A DNA stretch of 64,000 nt from Granulicella sp. (GTDB taxonomy: Bacteria > Acidobacteriota > Terriglobia > Terriglobales > Acidobacteriaceae), in contig JANXYX010000029.1 of the NCBI GenBank assembly GCA_025408425.1, forward strand, positions 27,586 through 91,585, given 5' to 3'. Made by a program: the position numbers and the translations under genes. The notes beneath the pieces are model-generated. The model saw only the letters and a program-made list of their open reading frames with translations, did no database searches and was not told where the DNA came from. This document shows, one piece after another, positions 53,101 through 61,220 of the stretch. Positions within the stretch are counted from its first letter, which is position 1, and the number at the start of each line of letters is the position of its first letter.

Positions 53101-53198
53101 GCTCGCAGCACCCCATCCACCACGGCACCGTCTTCGGCCTCTTCCTCCCCCACGAAGCCGAGCCCCAGAACTCCAATCCAGCCGCAACCACCACCTGA
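50136..53198 (+). CDS. Cytoplasmic multi-PAS sensor histidine kinase
   Basis: A 1020-residue kinase without membrane segments. It carries six PAS-like units. Three similar ones in tandem (about residues 38-150, 155-270, 280-395) share the start HxxxxIPDSILCLDRDWRITFANAEARR / DSIVCIDRSWNCTFANRAAR / DAVVSFSHDWTFTFLNRRAQ. Two of PAS/PAC type follow near 410-645 (ATWDIDLATGTMKF; AIWMGDAIGNITYANQGFLDYIG), then a sixth near 650-770. HisKA has His791 in SISHEINNPLE. The ATPase domain has NLIANAIDAMRQNGG (N box), DTGHGMS (G1) and GTGLGL near 966 (G2). It probably senses a cytoplasmic ligand or redox state. No response regulator is next to it. Confidence 0.92.
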   Translation: MSDSPTSTVASMSTLAPTRSTPGDKMSGIQNPSSTQANILKHLLTQIPDSILCLDRDWRITFANAEARRVSRITEADINTKTHWEIFPQTVGTDLELTYRRVMQTGGPAHTEYFYQPFNVWVDIHVLPTQEGIALYYRDVSDQKRAEALREAANRHLQHVFDASSDSIVCIDRSWNCTFANRAARAILKADDLIGANLWTRFPGNREEPFASNYRTTMERRIPTEFEAYYAAPLDIWFKVSARPFEDGIIIFSNDITSRKKAEARRDATARQLQQVFNTTQDAVVSFSHDWTFTFLNRRAQELLAVKGDLIGRNLWEEFPAATHSGQYLDFFNRAMYERIPGEFVDFYPEPLNIWLNVQCIPSDDGVVVFFRDITEARASNQILLDQQAVLSFVQQTARVATWDIDLATGTMKFSDGSYPVFGRPCSEITSVEDFRKIVLPAHLPRVQESTRKAISSGNISSVDYQVITPEGTTIWIEGRGVPVVNQAGVATHLRGMSTDITSRKQNEEQLATSEERYRVLADLNPQAIWMGDAIGNITYANQGFLDYIGLAMTASGQGLNWLSVFDENDRQRVVDAWSHSILTGEEYDIEARMIRAADGATRWWWLRALPIRDEDATILNWLGVAMDIHDRKTYADQLHAKQLETERQRAELEAVYATAPIGLALFDPKEFRYLRVNDRQAAFFGIPPEEILGRTITEMAPIPGLREMFEQVAQGHPVINQLLAGNLATDGPDQSRFWTVNYFPVYNPDGTIQAISAASLEITNQKKAENALIQSEKLAAVGRLASSISHEINNPLEAITNILYLIDHDESLPTELRPLLNMAQSELSRVCQIATQTLRFHRQAVRATKVTASTLVEAVLNLYQGRLANSGITVDATYASSTPILCFENDIRQVLNNLIANAIDAMRQNGGHLLVRAHDSTLYTAQHPEGIRGVRITIADTGHGMSALVQTRLFEPFYTTKDLNGTGLGLWISSGIVARHNGRLTFRSSQHPIHHGTVFGLFLPHEAEPQNSNPAATTT

Positions 53199-53346
53199 AC
53201 TCCAATCGCCGGCCACCCGGCACTCAATTCGTCGCCAGTCAAATCCACTTCCCCTCGCGCGATATTGTTCGCAGAGCATATTATTCTTCTCAGTTTTGAT
53301 CCCCACCCGACCAACCGCCCAATAACAACCCTCAGGGAGAACCACC

Positions 53347-55197
53347 TTGCACCCTAGTCTCCGCATCACCCTCGCTGCCGCCGCGCTCCTCGCACTCCCC
53401 CTTGCCGCACGCGCCGCCGAAACCGCCAATACCACCCTCCTCGTCGACATCGATCACCGTCCCGCCACCTCCCTCAATGGCGACTGGCACACCATCGTCG
53501 ATCCCTACGGCGACGGCCTCTTCAACTTCCATCACGAGGTCAATCCACGCGGCTACTTCAACAACGCCCAGCAGCCCACCTCCACCGCCGACGACCAGGG
53601 CCCCGTCGAATACAACTTCGCCACATCCCCCACCCTCAAAGTCCCCGGCGACTGGAACACCCAGCGCCCCGACCTCTTCTACTACGAGGGCCTCTTCTGG
53701 TACCAGAAAGACTTCAAATACTCCCCCAAACCCAACACCCGCACCTTCCTCCACTTCGGAGCAGTCAACTATCAGAGCTACGTCTGGGTCAACGCCCAGA
53801 AAGTCTGCCAGCACGAGGGCGGCTTCACCGCCTTCGACTGCGACGTCACAAGCGCCCTCAAATCCGGTGACAACGTCGTAGTCGTCGCCGCGGACAACAC
53901 CCGTAAAGCCGATAACGTCCCCACCCTCCAGACCGATTGGTGGAACTACGGCGGCATCACCCGCGACGTCTCACTCGTCGATGTCCCGCAGCAATTCATC
54001 GACGACTACGACCTCCACCTCAGCCGCACCGACCATAGCCTCATCGAAGGCTACGTCCACGTAGAAGGCGCACCCGCCGGAACCACCGTCACCGTCTCCC
54101 TCCCGGAACTCCACGCCACCACTCACGCCACCCTCGGCGCAGACTCCCGCGCCGTCATCACCCTCCCCGTCAAATCCCTCAGCCTCTGGTCCCCGGAAAA
54201 TCCCAAACTCTACAGAGTCTCCCTCGCCTCCGGCCCCGATACCCTCGAAGACGACATGGGCTTCCGCACCGTCGAAGTCCGCGGAACCCAGATCCTCCTC
54301 AACGGCCAGCCAGTCTTCCTCCGCGGCGTCTGCGTCCACGCCGAAGCTCCTTACCGCACCGGCCGCGCCGTCACCCAGCAGGATGTAGATACCCTCCTCG
54401 GCTGGGTCAAAGAGCTCGGCGGAAACTTCGCCCGTCTCGCCCACTACCCCCACGACCAGCGCATGACCCGCACCGCAGACCGCCTCGGCATCATGATCTG
54501 GTCCGAAATCCCCGACTACTGGGCTCTCCAGTTCGACAACCCAGCCGTCCTCGTCAAATCAAAACAGCAGCTAGCCGAGATGATCCGCCGCGACCGCAAC
54601 AAGGCCAGCATCATCCTCTGGTCCGTCGCCAACGAAACCCCCAACACTCAGCCACGCACCAAATTCCTCACCACCATGGCCGACGAAGCCCGCAAGCTGG
54701 ACCCCACCCGCCTCGTCACCGCAGCTCTCCTCGTCCGCACGGAGAAGTCCGCCACCGGCTCCAACAAGATCGTCGACGACCCCCTCGGCGCAGCCCTCGA
54801 CGTCATCGGAGCCAACGAGTACATCGGCTGGTACGAGCAGAAACCCTCCGGAGCTGACACCACCAACTGGGACATCCGCTACCAGAAGCCCCTCATCATG
54901 TCAGAGTTCGGTGGCGAAGCCATCGCCGGTCGCCACGGCACTCCCGACCAGCGCTGGACCGAGGAGTATCAGGCAGAGATCTTCAAACACCAGATCCTCA
55001 TGCTCAACAAGATCCCCCAACTCCGCGGCACCACCCCCTGGGTCCTCATGGACTTCCGCTCTCCCCGCCGCGTCCTCCCCGGCCTACAGGACAACTTCAA
55101 CCGCAAAGGCCTCATCTCCGACCAGGGCCAGAAAAAACAAGCCTTCACCATCCTCCAAAACGCCTACAAAAACAAAACTGTAGGCAAGCCCGAATAA
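53347..55197 (+). CDS. Exported glycoside hydrolase family 2 (beta-glucuronidase/galactosidase-like)
   Basis: A 616-residue enzyme with TTG start behind AGGGAG and a signal peptide (ITLAAAALLALPLAARAA). The N-terminal sandwich has FNFHHEVNPRGYFNNAQQP and FWYQKDFKYSPKPNTRTFLHFGAVNYQSYVWVN. The immunoglobulin-like middle domain spans about 210-310. The catalytic barrel starts at LLNGQPVFLRGVCVHAEAP, includes MIWSEIPDYW and has the acid/base pair in WSVANE (Glu430). The nucleophile is Glu520 in SEFGGEA. It probably releases sugar units from plant or microbial polysaccharides in the periplasm. The sugar (glucuronic acid or galactose) cannot be told; E-x-x-T-type residues are absent. Confidence 0.88.
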   Translation: MHPSLRITLAAAALLALPLAARAAETANTTLLVDIDHRPATSLNGDWHTIVDPYGDGLFNFHHEVNPRGYFNNAQQPTSTADDQGPVEYNFATSPTLKVPGDWNTQRPDLFYYEGLFWYQKDFKYSPKPNTRTFLHFGAVNYQSYVWVNAQKVCQHEGGFTAFDCDVTSALKSGDNVVVVAADNTRKADNVPTLQTDWWNYGGITRDVSLVDVPQQFIDDYDLHLSRTDHSLIEGYVHVEGAPAGTTVTVSLPELHATTHATLGADSRAVITLPVKSLSLWSPENPKLYRVSLASGPDTLEDDMGFRTVEVRGTQILLNGQPVFLRGVCVHAEAPYRTGRAVTQQDVDTLLGWVKELGGNFARLAHYPHDQRMTRTADRLGIMIWSEIPDYWALQFDNPAVLVKSKQQLAEMIRRDRNKASIILWSVANETPNTQPRTKFLTTMADEARKLDPTRLVTAALLVRTEKSATGSNKIVDDPLGAALDVIGANEYIGWYEQKPSGADTTNWDIRYQKPLIMSEFGGEAIAGRHGTPDQRWTEEYQAEIFKHQILMLNKIPQLRGTTPWVLMDFRSPRRVLPGLQDNFNRKGLISDQGQKKQAFTILQNAYKNKTVGKPE

Positions 55198-55220
55198 CGA
55201 TCCTCTCGCCTTAAAACCAG

Positions 55221-55255
55221 AAAGGAGCTGCTGCAATCAGCGGCTCCTTTTCCTT
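55221..55255 (+). terminator. Rho-independent terminator of the GH2 gene
   Basis: AAAGGAGC-T-GCTG pairs with CAGC-G-GCTCCTTT around CAAT (one T-G pair), with TCCTTTT after it. It faces the opposite-strand phosphatase gene. Confidence 0.75.
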
Positions 55256-55274
55256 TTGCGCGAACGACCTCAAA

Positions 55275-56513
55275 TCACCTGCTGCGTATCAACACTGCCG
55301 TCGCGTCATCCGTCAGGCCCGCCCCGTACCCGAACTGCTTCACCTCTTCAATCAGACCTTCCACGCACGCACCCGGTGTCAGGAAGTGCTCCAGCAACCG
55401 CACCGCCCCATACTCCTCGTCATCAGCGTTCATCGCCTCCGTGATGCCGTCCGTATAGAACAGCAATTGACTCCCGGGCTTCAGATATAACTTGCACTCT
55501 GGATACGAGGACGCGCCCAAACCCAGCGGCAGGCCCGCATCCACATCCACAAACGAGCACTCCCCATTGATCAGAAGAGGACGCAGATGTCCCGCGCTCG
55601 CAAAGGTAATCTCACGCGACCGCGCATCCAGCACCGCGTAGATCATCGTCACAAACTTCCCCATCGGAAAGTCCTCTAACAGCGTCTCGTTCAGCTGCAA
55701 CAGCGTCCCGCTCGGAGAGGAATCCACCTTCACCTGCGAACGCAGAATCGCCCGTGTCGCCGACATCAGCAACGCCGCCGGCATTCCCTTCCCCGACACG
55801 TCCGCAAGCACAATCCCATATAGGTCCTCGCCAAGTTCAATAAAATCAAACCAGTCACCCGCCAACGTCCCCGCCGGATGCCACGCCGTCTCAAACGCAA
55901 ATCCAGGAACCAGCGGAATCGTCTTCGGAAACAACCCCTGCTGGACCGCCCGCGCATCCTCCGCCTCACGCTGCATCCGTTCCCGCTCTTGCCGCTCGAG
56001 CTGGAACTTTCGCGCATTCTCAATCGCCACTTCGATATGCCCTGCCAGCGCCTTCAGCACCTGCAACTGGTCATCGGTGAACGCGTTCGTCTGCTTGTGA
56101 TCGACACCCAGCACCCCGATCACTTCGCCCCCCGCCTTCAGCGGAAGATCCACCGCCGATTGCGTCTCCGCGTCACACGGAACGTAGTAGGCATCCACGC
56201 TCACGTCCTTCGCGTAGCGCATGCGTCCAGTCGCGGCGACATGACCCACCATCCCCTCCTCGCCAATCTTCAAACGAGACCCCTTCTTATGAAGCGCACA
56301 CCCACGAATGCCGTGCAGCACCATCTCGTTCGTCTCCCAATCGCGCAACCAGACAGAGACCTCCACGCAGCCAATCGACGCGGCAACGTCGTTAACAACC
56401 CGCTCCAGCAGAACATCCAGATCAAGCGTCGATGTAATTAATTGAGCGTCCCGCTGCAGTTTCATCAGTGCCTGGACAAAAGTACGAATCGGACGAATTG
56501 AGGTAGTCGGCAT
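55275..56513 (-). CDS. GAF-SpoIIE (PP2C-type) serine phosphatase
   Basis: A 412-residue protein using ATG 56513, five bases behind AGGAGGGG; the upstream in-frame start is rejected. The N-terminal GAF domain spans about 25-165 (LLERVVNDVAASIGCVEVSVWLRD, DLPLKAGGEVIGVLGVDHKQTNAFTDDQL). A coiled coil follows (ENARKFQLERQERERMQREAEDARAVQQGLF). The SpoIIE/RsbU phosphatase has metal-binding Asp in LAGDWFDFIELGEDLYGIVLADVSGKGMPAALLM near 220-252, plus SAGHLRPLLI, FYTDGITEAM and TDDATAVLI. Such enzymes often act on anti-anti-sigma factors in partner-switching pathways; no such gene is near. Confidence 0.93.
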   Translation of the reverse strand: MPTTSIRPIRTFVQALMKLQRDAQLITSTLDLDVLLERVVNDVAASIGCVEVSVWLRDWETNEMVLHGIRGCALHKKGSRLKIGEEGMVGHVAATGRMRYAKDVSVDAYYVPCDAETQSAVDLPLKAGGEVIGVLGVDHKQTNAFTDDQLQVLKALAGHIEVAIENARKFQLERQERERMQREAEDARAVQQGLFPKTIPLVPGFAFETAWHPAGTLAGDWFDFIELGEDLYGIVLADVSGKGMPAALLMSATRAILRSQVKVDSSPSGTLLQLNETLLEDFPMGKFVTMIYAVLDARSREITFASAGHLRPLLINGECSFVDVDAGLPLGLGASSYPECKLYLKPGSQLLFYTDGITEAMNADDEEYGAVRLLEHFLTPGACVEGLIEEVKQFGYGAGLTDDATAVLIRSR

Positions 56514-56692
56514 GCACACCCCTCCTTGATCGGACATCCGGTAAAAGCTGGCGGATTCAGCTGGAAATTAGACGCCGTCTTATATTGCCCGATGCAATAT
56601 TCTCACCCCCCACACACCGTCTGCCAAGGCACCATCCCGCCACAAATCGCTAAGTCAATGAATCTGCTAAGCCCGCACACCTCGCCACGCTC

Positions 56693-56722
56693 GCCGGATG
56701 CCCCATCGGGCAAAGCCCGACC
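56693..56722. repeat. Short GGATGCCCC-type dispersed repeat
   Basis: GCCGGATGCCCC plus ATCGGGCAAAGCCCGACC is a compact form of the family at 15396 and 29325, keeping the GGGCAAAGCCC hairpin. Confidence 0.6.
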
Positions 56723-56805
56723 CGACAAACTCACAGCCACCCCTACTCGCTAAGACGAACCCCATACGCCAGAACGGCTACCTCCTCTCGTCCCCACTTG
56801 CCCCA

Positions 56806-56838
56806 ACAAAAAGAGGAGCCGCAACCAGCGGCTCCTCT
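56806..56838 (-). terminator. Rho-independent terminator of the NHL lipoprotein gene
   Basis: AGAGGAGCCGC (56812-56822) pairs fully with GCGGCTCCTCT (56828-56838); on the minus strand it is followed by a T-rich tail. It lies 20 bases after the stop of 56858-60514. Confidence 0.85.
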
Positions 56839-56857
56839 TCTGTCCTGCATGCCTGCC

Positions 56858-59800
56858 TTACTTCTGGATGTAGCTCACCGACGGCGTCGTATTCCCCGGA
56901 GTGATATTGATCAGCGCCGACGTATTGTTCGGCGAGATCGTGTACCCAACATAAAGATTGCCTTGCGCATCGCTGTACGCCACTCGACCCGTAGTCGCGG
57001 TCACGCTGTCGGACGAGCAAGTCAACGTATCCGTCCCACCCTGCGTCAGCACTCCAGAAGCCTGGCTCTGATCGATCGTCGCCGAAACACTTCCGCTCGA
57101 CTGCGTCACCACCCCCGAATCAACATCCATCAGGACCGGCGGCCGCACAGTGCCAAGCAGGAAGTTCCCGCTTGGTGTCGAGCAACTGAATGAGCTTCCC
57201 GACTGCTGCGTCAGTGTAATCAGGCCCGTATTCCCGCCATTCGACACCGAAGGCTGCTCAGTGCCGAAGATCTGGTTCCCGTTCGCCAGGTAGAACACCG
57301 GCGCACCGCCGCCTGTCCCACTCAGCGTCATGCGGCCATTGGAGTCCACCGCAAACGAGATCCCCGACTGACTCTGTTCCAGCTTCAACCCGCCGCCGTC
57401 CTTCACATCCTGCAGCAGCGTAAACTGGCTCCCCGACTGCGTCGTTACCAGAAACAACGCGACACCGGAGCCACTTGGGTACTGTGTCAGTCCATCGCCA
57501 CCGCTCGCACTGCTCTCATATCCAACATACGACCCGGTCAGCGTGCTGTTGCTGAAGCTGCCACTCTGCGCCAGCGCGTCTCCGCTCAACATCGCACTCG
57601 CATTATGCCCGTCCGTCGACAGAATAAACATCTCGCCCGCATTCACCAGGTAGTAAGCAAAGTGCGTCGGCGCGTTCGGATATAGCGTCCCGCTCGGCGT
57701 AAGCGTCAGGGTCCCACGGCCTGAACTGTCAGGATTCGTATAGCTCCCCGACAGCGTAATGCCGTTGTACGACACACTCGGTCCCCCCGCATCCTCTTCG
57801 CCAAACGAGATGTTGCCCGCCCCGTCCCCGGTAAACTTGCCCACTGCCGACAGCGGCCCAAACGGATTCGACAGCACCGGACAGCTCGCGTTGATGCCGT
57901 TGTAGTTCGTGCAGGCAGTCTCGCCTTGCAGGCCAAACACAAAGCTCTGGTTCAGCGTGCCCGCCACAAACGATCCACTGTTCTGCAGCTTGGCCTCGCC
58001 GGAACCCACTCTGACGCTCTGGCTGCTCGTCACCGTATCATCAAACTCGATCAGCCGCATGCTCTGGGCCACTCCAGCACTGATGTTGCCCACCGAGAAC
58101 GCGAATTCAAGCGGCGTTGCACCACTCAAGGCCGACACAAAAATCATCGTCCCGCGATTGTCCGATCCCAGCGTATAGCTCCCGCTCACCGTAGTGTTCA
58201 CGCTGCCGTTAGGACCGTTGAAGTCCATCTCGCCGCTCACAACCCCTGCTCCGTCAAAGGTCAGGCCGCCCACAAAAGAGACGCCATACACCGTCGACTG
58301 CGCACTCCCGTTCCTGAAGCCGTCGAACCGTATTCCATACTTCCCATGCAGCGCGCTCTCGTTCCCGCCCACAGGAAGGCTGGTGCTCGCCGTCAACGTC
58401 AACGGCGCTGTCGTCAGGTTCGTTGGATTAGCCGTATCTGCAACCTGCACCGTAAAACTGCTGCTCCCAGCCACAGTCGGCGTCCCGCTAATCAATCCAG
58501 CGGAGCTCAGCGTCAGCCCTGTCGGCAATGTGCCAGACGCGAGGCTCCACGTAGACGTTCCCGAGTTCCCGCCGCTCGAACGCAACTGCGCGCTGTAGCT
58601 CGCGTTCACCGTGTAGTAAGGCAGCGCGGTGGAATGAATCACCAACGGTATCGGCGTCCCCGGAGTCACACCAACCTGTCCCTGCCCGAGCGCACCTTCC
58701 ATCGGAGTCACCGTCGGAACCGCAACCCCTACAAACTCGCTCACGCTCACACTCAGCGAACCTACCGTCGTCGAGGTATTGTTCGATACCCACACATTTC
58801 CTGACGCATCGGTCGCCACGCTGGTCGGCACGTTCAGGTTGCCGCCCACATAGCCCGTCGACGGAGTGATCGCCACACCAGCTGAACTGAACTCGGCAAG
58901 CCGGCCCGCTCTCGCAGGAACCCACACGTTCCCGCCACCGTCGATCGCAACACCCCCAGCAGGCCCCACTCCACCCCCCGTGTAACCGCCAGAAGGCGAA
59001 ACCCTCGTCCCGCTGTTATCCAACTTCACCAGCCCGCTAAAAGACGGCACCCACACATTATTCGAGCCATCGATCGCCAGCGCCTGTGCATTCACAATGT
59101 CTCCGCCAGCAGTAAATCCACTCACAGGCGACAACGCCGTCCCATTCCCGTTCAACTCCGTCACTGAGCTTATGTTCGCAATCCACGCATTGCCCTTGCC
59201 GTCGATCGCGATCCCCTGCGAGTTATTCAGCCCGCCGCCCGTAAAAGTCTGCGAACTTCCATTGGAAAACTCCACCACCGAAGCGCTGGAAGAGTTCGCA
59301 AACCAGACATTCCCGTTCGCATCAATGGCAACGCCCTTCGGATTATTCAATCCGTTATTCGTAAACGGCCCCGCAATGGATGTGCCGTTGTTCGCAAACT
59401 CCATGGCCGAACTGTTGTCGTTGTTCGCAATCCACACGTTGGCAAACACATCGATCCCAACCGCAAACGTCCCATTCACATTCTGCGTAAAGGGACTGCC
59501 ACCCGTAACAATACCCGTCGGACTCAGCCTGCTCACACTCGACGACGTCCCACCTGTCCCATAATTCGCCGTCCACACGTTCCCAGCCCCATCCACCGCA
59601 ATCGACTTCGGCGCCGACGCACCCGTCGCATAGCTCAACGCCACCGTCCAGTCGTTCGGAGCAGAGCCCAGCGTCGGCTGGAACGGCGGAGCAGGAGCCA
59701 GTTGCCCAAACAAACTCGCCACGTTATTCGCCGGGTGCCGCGCAACACTCAACGCCGCCAGCAACGTATTCGTAGGCGCACTCCCTCCCGATGGAGTCGT

Positions 59801-60514
59801 CGCAGTAAACAAGGCGCTGCATCCGCTTGAAGCCGCGCTGCTAGAGTTCACGCACACTGAAAGTATGTCCGCCAGCGTGTTGATCTCCGCCTGCGGAACC
59901 ACTCCATTCCCACCCGGCGTCTGCGCCAGCGCGTTTCCAGTCGCCGTGTTCACTAGGCTGTTCACCGTCGAGAACGCATTCACCAACCCGCGTCTGGCGT
60001 ACCCATACGACCCCACCGAGCCAGTAGCAGGATTCATGAACTGCGCCAGCGCATACGCCGACGCCACTGTCGAAACTTCATTCACGAAAATAAAAGTGGA
60101 CGGAGTCAGGTTCCCGCACTGCCCCAGCGCAGACATCAACACCGACGCCCCATTATTCGTCCCCGCCGTCAGCCCAGGATTGCCACCCGTAGCCGTCAGA
60201 TACACCAGCGTGTTCGCCGCCGGGCACGTATAGTCCCCGGTAATGGAGAAGTTTCCGGACCCATCCGTCACATTCGCCGCAGTCAGCAGCGCCGTCGCAC
60301 TTGACCCATAACCACCAGTTCCCACCGCCCACAACTGAATCGTCGAGCCCGTCACAGGCTGCTGGCCCCCAAACACCTTCCCTTGCATGAGCTTCGCCGT
60401 TGTCACCACGCCCGCGCTCTGGGTTAGAACTCCGCCGCCACCCTGGCTGCAACCACTTAGAAAAATCCCGGAAAAGCCCGCCATCAGTGCAACCACGGTT
60501 CCAATCCTGCGCAT
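56858..60514 (-). CDS. Large lipoprotein with NHL/beta-propeller and immunoglobulin-like repeats
   Basis: A 1218-residue exported lipoprotein (signal with LSGC lipobox, residues 18-21), with AGGAG 8 bases before ATG. After an Ala/Thr/Gly-rich leader (about 25-280) come at least six repeats containing SIAVDGAGNVWTANYG / GVAIDANGNVWFANSS / GIAIDGKGNAWIANIS (about 300-590), the NHL/Vgb-like beta-propeller. Next is a He_PIG/Ig-like segment (SLASGTLPTGLTLSSAGLISGTPTVAGSSSFTVQVADTANPTNLT near 655-700). The remaining third has further beta-rich repeats (SGSYTLGSDNRGTMIF; GTLTLTPSG). Such proteins are frequent in Acidobacteria; their ligands are unknown. Surface or periplasmic location is likely. Confidence 0.8.
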   Translation of the reverse strand: MRRIGTVVALMAGFSGIFLSGCSQGGGGVLTQSAGVVTTAKLMQGKVFGGQQPVTGSTIQLWAVGTGGYGSSATALLTAANVTDGSGNFSITGDYTCPAANTLVYLTATGGNPGLTAGTNNGASVLMSALGQCGNLTPSTFIFVNEVSTVASAYALAQFMNPATGSVGSYGYARRGLVNAFSTVNSLVNTATGNALAQTPGGNGVVPQAEINTLADILSVCVNSSSAASSGCSALFTATTPSGGSAPTNTLLAALSVARHPANNVASLFGQLAPAPPFQPTLGSAPNDWTVALSYATGASAPKSIAVDGAGNVWTANYGTGGTSSSVSRLSPTGIVTGGSPFTQNVNGTFAVGIDVFANVWIANNDNSSAMEFANNGTSIAGPFTNNGLNNPKGVAIDANGNVWFANSSSASVVEFSNGSSQTFTGGGLNNSQGIAIDGKGNAWIANISSVTELNGNGTALSPVSGFTAGGDIVNAQALAIDGSNNVWVPSFSGLVKLDNSGTRVSPSGGYTGGGVGPAGGVAIDGGGNVWVPARAGRLAEFSSAGVAITPSTGYVGGNLNVPTSVATDASGNVWVSNNTSTTVGSLSVSVSEFVGVAVPTVTPMEGALGQGQVGVTPGTPIPLVIHSTALPYYTVNASYSAQLRSSGGNSGTSTWSLASGTLPTGLTLSSAGLISGTPTVAGSSSFTVQVADTANPTNLTTAPLTLTASTSLPVGGNESALHGKYGIRFDGFRNGSAQSTVYGVSFVGGLTFDGAGVVSGEMDFNGPNGSVNTTVSGSYTLGSDNRGTMIFVSALSGATPLEFAFSVGNISAGVAQSMRLIEFDDTVTSSQSVRVGSGEAKLQNSGSFVAGTLNQSFVFGLQGETACTNYNGINASCPVLSNPFGPLSAVGKFTGDGAGNISFGEEDAGGPSVSYNGITLSGSYTNPDSSGRGTLTLTPSGTLYPNAPTHFAYYLVNAGEMFILSTDGHNASAMLSGDALAQSGSFSNSTLTGSYVGYESSASGGDGLTQYPSGSGVALFLVTTQSGSQFTLLQDVKDGGGLKLEQSQSGISFAVDSNGRMTLSGTGGGAPVFYLANGNQIFGTEQPSVSNGGNTGLITLTQQSGSSFSCSTPSGNFLLGTVRPPVLMDVDSGVVTQSSGSVSATIDQSQASGVLTQGGTDTLTCSSDSVTATTGRVAYSDAQGNLYVGYTISPNNTSALINITPGNTTPSVSYIQK

Positions 60515-60737
60515 TTATCGCTCCTGAGTCCTTCGAGATTCAAGACAGAAATGTGCTCCTAACGGGAAACTCCCGCAACTAAGAGCAGTTCGCCAACCAC
60601 AACATCAAGATGGCTGACAGACTAACCCCGCAAAGGAAACAAAAACAAGGTACTTTCCCGTTTTGGAACAAGTTTCGTTACTAATCCGACACCCATTCTT
60701 AGATAGTTGAAACCGCTCGCACCAGCTAACCCACGCC
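60515..60737 (-). promoter_or_regulatory. Leader and promoter region of the NHL lipoprotein gene
   Basis: Relatively AT-rich for this window (ATTAGTAACGAAACTTGTTCC on the minus strand). No clear operator was recognised. Translation of the lipoprotein starts behind CAGGAGCGATAA. Confidence 0.35.
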
Positions 60738-61088
60738 CTACTCGCTGAAAGGCACTCCATACGCCAGCAGGGCCGTCTTCGGCGGTCGATGCCTCATCCC
60801 CACCACCCGAGCCATCTTCCCCATCGCCCGCCACACCCGCAGCGCCTCCGCATTCATATACAGCAGCCGAACCTCCTCCCGGCTCGTCCCCCGCTCGCTA
60901 TAGACACTGATCTTCCCGAGCAGCCGCTCCGTCCCGGTCTCCAGCAGATACCCACCCATACTCACCGCAGGCGAGTTCTCCGTATCCCGCACCTCTTCCA
61001 CCCCCTGCGCCACCACCGAGTAATTCAGCTCCAACACCCCCACCTGCACTCCTTCTTTTCCCACCCGAACGCCCTCATCAAAACTCAC
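60738..61088 (-). CDS. Hypothetical protein, divergent from gyrA
   Basis: A 116-residue protein starting with GTG at 61088, six bases behind GGAGAGG; the longer frame to 61106 is not preferred. It is rich in charged residues and Val (EGVRVGKEGVQVGVLELNYSVVAQGVEEVRDTENSPAVSMGGYLL), so probably soluble, with a C-terminal EALRVWRAMGKMARVVG segment. No family is recognised. It is adjacent to but divergent from gyrA; 130 bases separate them. Confidence 0.45.
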   Translation of the reverse strand: MSFDEGVRVGKEGVQVGVLELNYSVVAQGVEEVRDTENSPAVSMGGYLLETGTERLLGKISVYSERGTSREEVRLLYMNAEALRVWRAMGKMARVVGMRHRPPKTALLAYGVPFSE

Positions 61089-61220
61089 TAAAAACCTCTC
61101 CGGCACTGCGTTATCAACGCATAAATTTCCAGCGCTCCATTACACTCCTGACAATACGCCAAACAGCAGTTTCAGCCCTCGAATCAACCCATTAACTCAT
61201 CTATAATGGGTATATAAATC

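Larger units (their letters stand above)
56514..56857. other. Intergenic region with repeat and terminator
   Basis: About 345 bases before the phosphatase start. They include the GGGTGCCCC-family repeat (56693-56722) and the terminator of the NHL lipoprotein gene (56806-56838). No gene is seen. Confidence 0.5.

Noticed and set aside
51801..53450. 549-residue minus-strand frame opposite the sensor kinase
   Set aside because: Low-complexity antisense shadow; the plus strand carries complete kinase motifs here.
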